Shown here in pieces: positions 1-9,700 of a stretch of DNA of 64,000 bases. How positions within the stretch are numbered: the first letter of the stretch is position 1; each line of letters begins with the position of its first letter. The notes under the pieces were generated by a model. That model was not told the DNA's origin and did no database searches. It worked only from the letters and a program-made list of their open reading frames with translations. Both the position numbers and the translations under genes were made by a program. The stretch comes from JAVBME01 sp031552765 (GTDB lineage Bacteria; Bacillota; Negativicutes; Acidaminococcales; JAISLQ01): NCBI GenBank assembly GCA_031552765.1, contig JAVBME010000002.1, positions 1-64,000 on the forward strand. The letters run 5' to 3'.

Positions 1-925
1 CCTGCGCCTCTGCTCTGAATTTTTCATTTGTGCTGTTGAAATAGCCTATCGCCTTTTCTATCCGGTCATAGCCTCGTTCGCCAACTTTTCCGTCCATATA
101 CTGTTCTACAGCACCACAAAGCGCCGCCTGTAGTTCTTCCAGCGTTGGCGACGGTATTTCTATAGGTTCATCCTCTATGCCGGCCGCGGCTTTTTCTTCA
201 TAATATCTTTCCTGCCGACCGCGGAACCGCCCCTTGTCGGCCAAGAGCTGCCCCAATACAGCCTCTTCGGATTTTACCGTCAGCACGGAATTTTTATCCG
301 CTGCGGCCAGAATATTGGTCAGCGGAAAGCCCTTCGGCGCCAAATTGATGATCGCCCGCGTCAGCACGTCTACCTGCGCTTCGAGATAAGAGACGCTGTT
401 GTAAATGTCTACGCGACGTATCAGCTTTGCCTTTACCCTATGCGCTTTGTACTGTTCCTGGGCAAAATCGCTATGCAGGCAAAGCAGTCCCGGATTTGGC
501 CTGTCCCGCTCTATCTCCGTACTGGTAATGCCGGTTATGTTTTTTGTCGCCCTGGTCAGGAGCATTGCCACATCCCCCATATCCGGAGGGATAGCAATAA
601 GCGCCACCGGGAAGTTATCGCCGGAAGATTTGCTGACCACAAAAGCCTCGGGCGAGGACTTGTCCAGCAGTGTTCTAATTACCACCTCATCGTAGGCGTC
701 AAAGCTGCTGGTGATATTTACCTCTATCACGTTGCCCGCGTACTCTTTTAAATCTATTTCATAGGCAACATCAACAGGCCGGCTATTGACAAAAGCGCCG
801 TAAAAACGCAAGAGCAGCTTGTCATTTCCATAACCTACATCATAGCGAGGAAATGTAAAGCCTGTTACTGACCCAGCGCGTTCTAACTGCCCTTCGCTTA
901 TTTTGCAGTGATAAACCCTTAGCAT
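1..925 (-). CDS. Phage tail-associated protein, partial (runs off left edge)
   Basis: An open frame reads leftwards from an ATG at 925 to the window edge (at least 308 codons, no stop), so the C-terminus is missing. The N-terminal ~100 residues look like a beta-rich domain that I do not recognise. Near the cut end there is a pattern (GERGYDRI..A..YFNS....F..EA) like that seen in phage tail and fibre-associated proteins (ERGYDsI..A..Y..S....F..EA). The start codon shares one base with the stop of the radical SAM gene (TGATG), so the two are translationally coupled. Likely a further tail or adhesin component; function not assigned. Read by direct translation of the minus strand. Confidence 0.7.
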   Translation of the reverse strand, partial: MLRVYHCKISEGQLERAGSVTGFTFPRYDVGYGNDKLLLRFYGAFVNSRPVDVAYEIDLKEYAGNVIEVNITSSFDAYDEVVIRTLLDKSSPEAFVVSKSSGDNFPVALIAIPPDMGDVAMLLTRATKNITGITSTEIERDRPNPGLLCLHSDFAQEQYKAHRVKAKLIRRVDIYNSVSYLEAQVDVLTRAIINLAPKGFPLTNILAAADKNSVLTVKSEEAVLGQLLADKGRFRGRQERYYEEKAAAGIEDEPIEIPSPTLEELQAALCGAVEQYMDGKVGERGYDRIEKAIGYFNSTNEKFRAEAQ

Positions 926-1971
926 CACAACACCCCCTCAAATTTATTTATAAAGTCTAGTATGCCCCGGAAGAATACCCGGCGTATCTCACAGCAGATA
1001 GCCTTATTCGGCGACGGCGGTACAAATGGGCAATGGCCGCGGCAAAGCCTTACGCACTCACACCCTGCACATTCAGCGAACGCGTTTGTTGTTTTTATGC
1101 TGCCGTGGTATATTTTCAGGATCTCCTCATGTGGCATATCTATACTGGCGATCTTGCCGCCAAAGTTGTGACAGGGATAAACATTGCCGGCGCCGTCTGT
1201 CGTTACATTTTTGTACATCTGCCCGCAGCCCAGCATTTTTCTTTGTATGTCGTGGCCTAAAAGTATTTTTAGCGTGAGAATGGCAAAGTGTTCTATAAAG
1301 TAGAACGCCGGATGGATAATGTGGTTGCCGATATTGGCAACCGCCATATCCACCACTTCCCGCATCGTCACTTCGAACGCCTCTACATCAAAGTTGCAAA
1401 TGTCTGCCGGCATATCCGGCGATGCCATCAATAGTTCCGTATTCATGGCGACATTCTCACCCAGCTTGCTTCGTATATAGCCCCAAGTTCGTGGCAGGTC
1501 TTGCGAATACGCCGACAGCACCGTCGTCACCATGCAACTGTTCAGCCGTTTATGCAGCCGGCATATCTCATCAAACTCAAGTACGTTGATGTTCCTGATC
1601 TTCGCGGTATTCTCCCCATCATTGGACAGCGCCACACCGATTTTATATTTGTTGCAGTAGTCCACTATCTCATCGGTCAGCAGCATACCATTTGTCACCA
1701 GAAAAGGTTGCAGGCGGACATCTTGCAACCTGTCCAGGATTCCTATTATCTGGTCGAAGTACATTAGCGGTTCGCCGCCCCATAGGCGCAATCGTAGCGG
1801 CATGCGCGAACCGCTGCCCATTACTTCCTTTGCATGCTTTCTAACGAACTCTATGACCTCCGGCTTTATGGCAAGACCTTCCTCCACCTCGTTGGTATGC
1901 TCGTGCTGGCAGCAGTGTCGGCAAGCGAAATTACAGTTGTCGCCGAGCTTTATAGTAACTGTATTTAACAT
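925..1971 (-). CDS. Radical SAM/SPASM peptide-modifying-type enzyme in phage tail operon
   Basis: 348 residues. A canonical radical SAM motif CNFACRHC (Cys13, Cys17, Cys20) binds the [4Fe-4S] cluster that cleaves S-adenosylmethionine, and a GGEP motif follows. The C-terminal third is a complete SPASM domain: Cys249, then GNVYPC ending at Cys267, then Cys301-x2-Cys304-x5-Cys310-x3-Cys314, then Cys326/327. That layout is typical of anSME and RiPP maturases, which carry two auxiliary clusters and act on peptides or proteins. The SD AGGAGG overlaps the stop codon of the tail fibre upstream, and the gene shares one base with the next gene, so it is embedded in the tail operon. The obvious candidate substrate is the Cys-rich C-terminus of that fibre. 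Family assignment is firm; the substrate is inference. Confidence 0.93.
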   Translation of the reverse strand: MLNTVTIKLGDNCNFACRHCCQHEHTNEVEEGLAIKPEVIEFVRKHAKEVMGSGSRMPLRLRLWGGEPLMYFDQIIGILDRLQDVRLQPFLVTNGMLLTDEIVDYCNKYKIGVALSNDGENTAKIRNINVLEFDEICRLHKRLNSCMVTTVLSAYSQDLPRTWGYIRSKLGENVAMNTELLMASPDMPADICNFDVEAFEVTMREVVDMAVANIGNHIIHPAFYFIEHFAILTLKILLGHDIQRKMLGCGQMYKNVTTDGAGNVYPCHNFGGKIASIDMPHEEILKIYHGSIKTTNAFAECAGCECVRLCRGHCPFVPPSPNKAICCEIRRVFFRGILDFINKFEGVL

Positions 1972-1980
1972 ACGTTCCTC

Positions 1981-2844
1981 CTAATCACAGCACTCGCAGG
2001 CACAGTTGCAAGCGCAGTTGCACACCGAGCCGACGGCATTTGTTCCGTGCGAATGCGACAGATCTACCAGATTCTGTAAAAGCTGCTGCATAGTCCTTGT
2101 TCCCGCCGCCAGCCCCGCTATTTGAGTAAGCACTGTCCCGGAACCACTGGCCGCAGTAACAGTAGCGCTTATAGCCGCTTGCTTGCTGGCCGCCGTTGTT
2201 ACGATAGACGTCAGCCCGCCATTTTTTGACACAAAAGCGGTCGTGGCTATTTTGGTGGAGTTATCCCCCTCGGCCGGCGTCGGCGCTTTGGGCGTACCGG
2301 TAAAAACTGGGCTGTTAATAGGCGCATACGGCGACATATCTGTTGCCTCTACCGCCGCCTGTACAAATTCCGTAGTCGCCAACTGCTGGGTGTTCGTACC
2401 CGGCACCGCGGTCGGCGCCGTTGGTATGCCGACAAAAGCAGGGCTTATCCTCGGCGCAAAATCGCCTATAGCATTTTCTACATCCACCGCCTTGTCATAG
2501 GCGGTCTTCACCGCTTTGGAACTGGCGGCCGTGTTAGAGTCTGTACTATTCACGCTGTCCGAAATGGGCGGCGTCTCCCCTTTTTCACCCGGCGGGCCAG
2601 GCAGTCCCGGCGCGCCGTCAGCACCGTCCACCCCATCAGCGCCTTTCGCCCCCGGCTCGCCTTTTTCTCCGGGCGGCCCGCTCATCGCCGCTAAATCCGC
2701 AAACAGCGTCACGCCGTCACCCACCTTGAAATATGGCGGATTGGCATCTGTCACGACACCCATCTCCCCCGCAAGAAGCACTGGATTATACAGCGCCCAG
2801 TTGGCCGCCGTATCCCGCCTTAACTGTACCTGCATCAAAGGCAT
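1981..2844 (-). CDS. Collagen-repeat tail fibre with Cys-comb C-terminus
   Basis: 287 residues. The N-terminus (about 1-50) resembles the Mtd_N-type virion-attachment domain (QLRRDTAANW...GEMGVVTD...FKVGDGVT). A Gly-X-Y collagen-like run spans about 56-90. Two phage fibre repeats of the 'SPxFxGxPxAPT...ST/QxATTxFV' kind follow (about 130-210). The end carries an HxH motif (His264, His266), known in fibres and spikes as an iron-binding site, and then CNCACNCACECCD with Cys at 275, 277, 279, 281, 283, 285 and 286. Stop TAG. SD AGGAG precedes the ATG by 9 nt and overlaps the stop of the upstream fibre gene. The receptor-binding role is inferred from architecture. The Cys tail is highly unusual and sits next to a radical SAM/SPASM gene. 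Confidence 0.85.
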   Translation of the reverse strand: MPLMQVQLRRDTAANWALYNPVLLAGEMGVVTDANPPYFKVGDGVTLFADLAAMSGPPGEKGEPGAKGADGVDGADGAPGLPGPPGEKGETPPISDSVNSTDSNTAASSKAVKTAYDKAVDVENAIGDFAPRISPAFVGIPTAPTAVPGTNTQQLATTEFVQAAVEATDMSPYAPINSPVFTGTPKAPTPAEGDNSTKIATTAFVSKNGGLTSIVTTAASKQAAISATVTAASGSGTVLTQIAGLAAGTRTMQQLLQNLVDLSHSHGTNAVGSVCNCACNCACECCD

Positions 2845-2856
2845 TTATCATCACTC

Positions 2857-3633
2857 CTAACCTGTAAAATCTGACGCCGTACCTGCGTCGATAACTGTTA
2901 CCTGCACCTGGTGCGCCCCGCCGCAGTCGATTATATCCACCACCGGCGGCTGGCCGGGCGGGCCTGGCTCACCCCGCTCGCCTTTTTCTCCTGGCTCCCC
3001 CTTTTCCCCAGGCGACCCTTTTTGTCCTGGCAGTCCGGGGTCGCCCCGGCGGCCGCGCGGCACGCCAAACCAGATCATTCTCGTTTCCGGGTTGTAGGTC
3101 GCCGATGGCCACTCCTCATAAGGCACATCATACGCTCCGGTCGAGAGGCTATTGAGCATGTCTCCAAGGTCGGCTACAAATTCAAGGCCTGACCCGTCAG
3201 CATTCACCACTATTGCCCCGCCCGGCAGGATGGGCGAGGGCAATTCGCCGTCAAAGCCGGTTACATCAAGCGGCGCCTTTATCGCGCGTTCGGCCGCGTC
3301 CGCCAGCTCCTGTATCTGCATTTCCTCTCTGTCGAGCCCGTCCTCCACGCTCTCCGGATAGTAGCCGCCGTAGCTGGTTAAGTCCATATCCTGTTCGAGC
3401 GGCGTCCGGCGGTATACTACTACCTTCACGCCAGCATCTACTGGCGCCCCGGCCAAAGGATAGGTAAGCACGTGCGCCGCCAGGTTCACATCATAATATT
3501 TGGGCCCGATATTGAGCCCGTCCACCATCAGCCTGACGTCCGCGGCGCTCATGGCAGAGAAAGGCAGCGGCCATTCGACCGCTGCACCGTTGCCTTCGTA
3601 TATTGCCCGTACAGGTTTTTGCGCTACTGTCAT
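2857..3633 (-). CDS. T7 gp17-like tail fibre with collagen repeat
   Basis: 258 residues. The first ~125 residues match the T7-type tail fibre N-terminal domain that attaches to the tail ('...YEGNG...W.LPF...DV...DG...V.Y.RTP..Q..D...'). Gly-X-Y triplets follow at about residues 197-230, and then a short beta-like C-terminus with a single Cys. An AAGGAG site lies 11 nt upstream of the ATG. The gene precedes the Cys-comb fibre and its stop overlaps that gene's SD, so the two probably form a serial fibre: this one as virion anchor, the next as distal part. That order is inference. Confidence 0.8.
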   Translation of the reverse strand: MTVAQKPVRAIYEGNGAAVEWPLPFSAMSAADVRLMVDGLNIGPKYYDVNLAAHVLTYPLAGAPVDAGVKVVVYRRTPLEQDMDLTSYGGYYPESVEDGLDREEMQIQELADAAERAIKAPLDVTGFDGELPSPILPGGAIVVNADGSGLEFVADLGDMLNSLSTGAYDVPYEEWPSATYNPETRMIWFGVPRGRRGDPGLPGQKGSPGEKGEPGEKGERGEPGPPGQPPVVDIIDCGGAHQVQVTVIDAGTASDFTG

Positions 3634-3657
3634 TTTTTAATCAACTCCTTTCTACCG

Positions 3658-3710
3658 CTGGCCATGGATGGCCGAGTGTAAAAAGCGCCACGGATGGCAA
3701 GCTTTTTACC
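3658..3710. other. Double-hairpin RNA-like element, copy 1
   Basis: On the plus strand a hairpin GGCC-ATGGAT-GGCC (3660-3673) is followed by GTAAAAAGC / GCTTTTTAC (3678-3686 / 3701-3709). The latter encloses GCC-ACGGAT-GGC plus AA. Both loops fit AYGGAY, as in the described TwoAYGGAY RNA motif. It lies in the gap between two late genes and overlaps the last codons of the ejection protein on the opposite strand. Copy 2 at 18219-18309 has the same inner loop but a different, still perfectly paired, outer stem. Confidence 0.6.
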
Positions 3711-6700
3711 TCTCTTTCTTTGGCCTGAACCTCAGTATGTCGGACAGCTGCAATTCCTTGCCCTCTATGCCCCAGTTCAAAAAATTATAGCCCCAAATAT
3801 TAAGCTGCTGCGGATACCCTATGCCAAAGCCGGCCAAGCGTATAGACTCTTTAAAAACCGTGTTGGCGTCCACATTTTTGCCATCATAAAACTCATACAT
3901 ATACTTGGCCAGCTTGCCGGCTGATTCCAGCGGCGCAGCTACCGGGCTGGACATAATGGTTCTTGATTCGCCAAAAGAATAAGAAACCCAGTCGCGGAAG
4001 ATGGGTATTGAGCTTGCCATGAAAAGAAGCGTCTGTTTAGTTCCCCATTTCAGCCAGTCTTCATCGTCTTCTGGCGGTCGCCCGGCCAGCACCTCCGCTA
4101 TCGCCCCCTGCGCGGTGGCCGCTAAAATAACATTGCTTATGTTGCGCCAGGCCGCAGTATCACCTGCCTTGAACTGTTGCAGGTTGCGCCACATCAGCCG
4201 GTACAGCGCCACGCCCGGCGTAGTGAAAGCGGAAAATATCTTTGAATACTCGTTCCCGTCACGCTGAAAGGCCGCCTGATCCATAGTATGACCAGACCCC
4301 TGTGACTGCCTCACCGCAGTATCGGCGTAGGTTACAGCCTTCGCCTCGTTTCCTTCAAATTGCCGCAGACCGTCAAGGTACGCTCCATACCAGGTGGGAT
4401 AGGACACTATCATGTCCATGGTCGCTATCAGCTTGAATCCATATTCGCCGATAGTATCCAGCGCTTTTTTCGGGTTGCGCCCCATCCATGCCGGCGCCCC
4501 GCCCAGTTCCCCGGTCAGCCTGTTGTACGAATCTTTTATATCCCGGTCGCGTGTTTTTGGCCGGTCGCGCATGAAAGCGGATTTTTCCCGGACAAATTTA
4601 CAGTTTTCACTGTTAAAAGCCACGCCCATGATGCCGTCAAAAACCGGGCCGACGCCGATCATCGCCATGGACGAAAACAACCCGGATATTTGCTGGCTGG
4701 CCACAGACAGCTTTCCGGCCATCAAAGACGATACCGCGCGCGTCCGCAGCCAGCGCACCATTTGCTCACCGGCTATCATCGGCCCTGACTGCGAGCTGAT
4801 AGCCTTTTGTATGGCAGTGGTCAGTTCGTCGTATTTGTCCTTGCCGATAGTGCTTTTGAGCGCACTCTCGGCTGTTTTGTTATAAAGTATCCGGCTGGCG
4901 TCTATGCCGGCCTCGCGATAGGAAATGTCCTGTATGATGTTTGCCAGGTGCTCATACAGGTAGGACTCATCCAAAGATACCGCGTAGGTGGCATTTGTCC
5001 GCTCCTTAGTATGCCCCTGCGGCGTGCGCGGACGGTTGTATTTCGCCTCCTCTTTCTGCCTGGCGGGGGTATTGAGATTGTCTGCGTCAGCCTTCAGGGG
5101 ATAGTATTTGCCCTGAATACTGCCGTACTTTGTTTTCACCGTCCGCCCCGGAACCTTTTTCAGCGCAATGCCTTTTGTCCGTTTTTCCAGCTCGTTGAGC
5201 ATGGGGTAGTAGCTGTCCAGCATATCCCAAACAGCTTGCACGGCCTTCCAGTCGCGCTCATCCAGATGGTTAAGGACGGTTTCGATACTCTCATCAGTCC
5301 AGTTACGCCCATCTTTCAGCTTGCGGTAGTTGTCTTCTGTGCCGCAGTTAAAAGCCACAGCCAGCATTTCCATTTTTGTGAAGCGGTCGCCCAGCGCCTC
5401 TACCGGTATGTACGTCTGGCGCATATTCCAAAGTTCAGCCTCGGAGTATTCCCCCCAAACACCATTTATCCGCACCTGTGCTTCATAGGTCAGGTTGGAC
5501 TGCATATCGAAGGCTTTTCCCACTATTGGCCGCCAGACCGTATCACGCATAAAACCGTCAAACCTCCTGCCGTCCACTTGCCAGATGATGTTCTCCGTGC
5601 CAATTATCCACGAATTGAATTTATCCGCCAGGCGGTTGAGTTTTTGCGGCAGCGGCTTATAGTTTTTACTGGAATAATTTACCCCGACGTTTTTTATAGC
5701 GTCGTCTCTCAACTGCTCGCCTGCCTCCTGCACAGTCAGCCTTATTTCCTGATTGTACAATTTATTTTTGCGGCGACCCTCATGCTCTATCATACGCACG
5801 GCATTTGCCACATCGCGGAACTGTTCCACCGTAAGGCTGTTCAGGTCTTGCCCCTGTAGCCCCAGAGCGGACAGGTGCGGCCCACCTTCCGCCAGCTGGT
5901 CTTTTACCGCCGGCGGCAATAGGCTTATCCACTCCGCCAGCCCCATTGACACATCAAGGTCGGGCGTCCGCCTGCTTTTCTCCAGGCCAAAAGACTGCAA
6001 CAGGTTTTGTATCACGCCCAGTTCCTGGCTATCGAGGCTGCTGGACTGCTTCTTTGTGCGATTGAGAAATTTATTGAAATAGGAAAGCGTGTTCTGGTAT
6101 TCTTCCTTGAACTTTACGCTCTCAACCCCCAGGGCCTGGTTGGTCATCTGCTCCATCTTCTTTTGCAGCGCCAGAATGCTCTTACCCTTGTTCAGCGCCT
6201 CCTTGCTATCCACAGCGTTTTTTACCGCCCGGTCAAAATAGTTACGAAAGCCCTTCGCCTTGCTCACCGTCTGCACTGCTATAGCGGCCGCGGCGGCATC
6301 TTTGGCCTGGCGCTTTATTTCCCGCGCCTCCTGGCGGCGGTCTTGCTCTACTCCCATTCTTTCCAGCTCTTTTTGTATGAGGTCGAGCGTCACCTCGTTG
6401 TTCATTGCCTCCTGCGCCATTTGCTGCTGCTCCTGCACCGTCGGCTGCGTGGCCTCACGCATAGCCTGGCGGGTAAGGGCGGCTACCTCGGCGTTCAAAG
6501 GCCGCGAGGCTCGCATGGCCTCCAGCATCTCAAGGCCAGAGCCAAAACCATACAGCGCCGCCACATCATCCGGGTGCAGTATGCCGTCCTCCGACATAAC
6601 TTCCGCCGGCAAGCCCTCTGTTATCTCGGCGCCGTACAATTGCCACAGCTGCTTTATATTCAGCCTGGCCTGGCTTTTATCCGGCAGGTCTTCGATGACG

Positions 6701-9700
6701 CCGGCCGACAGATCGCTTATCGCCCTATATACCGGCTGCTTTTCCGCATCACTTTTTATTTTTTCCTTGGTATCTTTGTACAGGTTTTTAAATTCTTCCG
6801 AGTTTATCGCCTTTATTTCGCGCAGCTTTTCCCGCAAAAGAATCTCCTTCGCCCGTTCATAGGCTTCTTCCCACAGGGTAAAGTCCGTGTCCGGGTCGAG
6901 CGTTGAGATGTTTTCCAGCAGCTCTTTTTGCACTTCTATCTGCTCTTCCGTCGCCAGGAGGCGGTCGAAAAAGCCGCGCATTTCCGGAGACAGTTCAGCT
7001 AGCTGGCCGTTATTGGCCTCAAGCTCACCGCGGTAAATATCCGCCAGCCAATCCCTGAACTTGCGGAAAACGCGCCTCATGCCGAGAGACGGCGCATTGC
7101 CTTCGTAGATATACTGCTCAAATTCCCTGGCAAATTTCTCGTGCTGCGCGGTGGTGAACTCCACCCTGATAAAGCCGTCCTTGCCTTTCTTTATCTGCGC
7201 ATCGGTTATATCGAGGTCTTTTTTCAGCGTATCCCAGTCTTTGGCCGCCTGCTCGGAGACAAAATCGGCGTTGTTGGCCAGCCAGGAAAAGTCCTGTAAA
7301 AACAGGTGCCCGAATTCATGCAGCACTGTAGACAGGTCGCCCTTAGCCAGTATGTCTATATAACTGTCGCGTTTGAGCTGTCCGTTTTTTACCATCTCGT
7401 GCATCTCAATGGTGCCGCGGTTGCCTTGTTCATAATTTAATGTACCATCAGGCTTTACGTAAGGCGCCCCCGCCTCATCCTTGACATTTTTCAGCATATC
7501 CCCTATACTGATTTTAGAAGGAGCGCCAGTTCCTTCGGTAGAAGTTTCGAGTTGATTGCCAGTCCGGACGGGACGAGCATCCTGCTCGTTGATGCCTGCA
7601 TCTTGCAGTGCGCCGACTGAGGGCAGACTTGAGGCTTCTATTTTATTTTCCCCGCGCGCATCCACCTGGTAGAGGTCTACCCTGTTGCTGTCTACTTTCA
7701 ACTGCCCTTTGTAGTTTTCCGCCGTCACCTTCAGAGCGTACAGCTCGCCGTTGTATTTGACCGGCAGATAAAAATTATAAAAACTGTCTACTTTTTCCCG
7801 ATGCTTTCGAGCATCGGCTTTTTTGCTTTTGTTAGGATTGGTGTTCGGCACTACATCAACAAGTACGGCATTGGCAAAAATGCTTTGCATATTGCTGAGC
7901 GTCTTTTCTGTCGCCTCTATGTTACGAGCAGTATCTCCGTCTCGAAGCATAGTTCTGGTATTACGTATTATATGCCGCTGCGCATACGCGTCTTCCGGCA
8001 AACCTATCAGGGTATTTATGTCTTTGGTCGCAAAAGTTATATTCTGATCAAACCCTTTTATAAAATCGACTATCTCGCTCGGCGTGGCCTTGCCGGTCAC
8101 ATTACCCGCCTCGTCCCTTTTTTCAAACAGGTTAGAGAGTCCATCAAGGTCGGTAACGTCCACCATATCTTTTTCGCTGATATTTTCCGTTACCGGGTGG
8201 CCGTACTTCATGCCGCCTTCGCGTCCGCGCGGCCCTCCCTGTTGCAGCATATTCAGGGCGTCCTGCCGCTCGTTCTTCCAGCGGCTGAACAGCCCCGGCC
8301 TGAGGTCAGGCGAACCGGACGACCAGGACAGATCATTGAGCTTTACTTCATAGATATTGTGGATGATCTCGGCGTCCGTCATTTCGCTCAAAGGCTTGCC
8401 GGCCAGTTTAGCCGCTTCTTCAAACACCTGCGCGCCATAGTGTGAGCCATGCTGCACGGAATTGGAGAACAGCACCTCCTGCAAAGCCTGGCTGCGCCCG
8501 GCTATGTCAAGACCGTACTTGTTTTTGAGGTTGTTGGCCGCGGTATCGTAGTAGACCGGCTTGGCGTACAGGCTTTGCATGGAGCCAAATCCTTCCGGGT
8601 CTTTCCTGCCCAGCTCTTCCCATGCGGCATTAAATTCCCTGCTGCCAACATTCTCGCCCAGAAATTCAGCGTATTTTCTGCCGCCTGGCTGCTTTTTCAG
8701 CCAGCCCATAAAATCATTTATCACGCCGTCTTTAGTGTTGAACTGGTATTTTCCGTACGACCGGCCGCCCGCGTCGCCGTCGCCGGTCGATACTGTCCCT
8801 GTCCCACCTTCGTATTTGGATGACAGGGAACCGAACTGCTGCGAGCCAAAAGCCCCGGGGTGCGCCTGTATATTGATATTATTCTGTTTCAGCCAGGTAG
8901 AGGGGCTGATGTTAAATTGCCGGCTAGTCGACAATAAGCGCTGTCCGAAGAGCCTGGCCGCCGCTTCCGCCTGCTCTTCTCCCACACCAAGAAGCGACAG
9001 GGATTTTTTCATTTGGGTGTAGCCGCGCTGCGCCGTATCCCAGTCCTTACCAAAAGCCTTTTTCTGAGCCGGTGTCGCCTCGGCATCCGGTATAAAAGCG
9101 CCTGCCTTGGCGTCGGCCTGCTGCGGCGTCAGTGTTTCCGACTGGTAGCGTTTTATCTGGTTTAGATTTTTTAGCCCTTCACCATCTTGGAAAAACACCT
9201 CAGCCGCTTTGCCGGTCTTTATCTGTACCTCTTCATTTTTGGCCGCTGCCTGCTCAAGGGCGTCCGCCCCTATGCCCAGCTTGTTTGCCAGCTCACCCGC
9301 GCCTGTACCGTATGTCTCCTTAAAAGACTGCGCCGCCACAAACATCGTGCCTACGCCGTTTTCGTCAGCCGCCGTCTGCACTACAGAGCCATGCTCCGCC
9401 GGGTCTTTTATGTCCAGTTTCTGCGCTTCATTGGCTACAGTATCCAAAAAACCGGCAGAAAACTTGGTCTTTGCCACCTGGTTAAAATTTTCCGTTTTGT
9501 AGGTCTTATAGCCATGGTAAGGCGAACCGGCCGCCACCAGCCACAAAGATGAAGCCGCGCCCACCTTGCCGGCGTCCCATGCCTGCGCCAGGGCGTCATC
9601 CATAGATGTAAGCTGAAAGCTCGTGCCTTTACCTTGGTTGCTCTGTTCCAAGGCCTCGTTAGTGATGATCGTCCCGCTAAGTTCCTGCAAAAATTCCGTT

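Noticed and set aside
1981..2020. Cys comb as a simple metallothionein-like sequence or translation artefact
   Set aside because: It is in frame with a well-formed fibre, ends at the gene's stop and sits next to a SPASM enzyme; not an artefact. A metal-only role is not excluded but is the less specific explanation.
4807..5859. 350-codon open frame on the plus strand inside the ejection protein gene
   Set aside because: Antisense to a well-supported gene, no SD or recognisable domain, composition explained by codon bias of the opposite strand.
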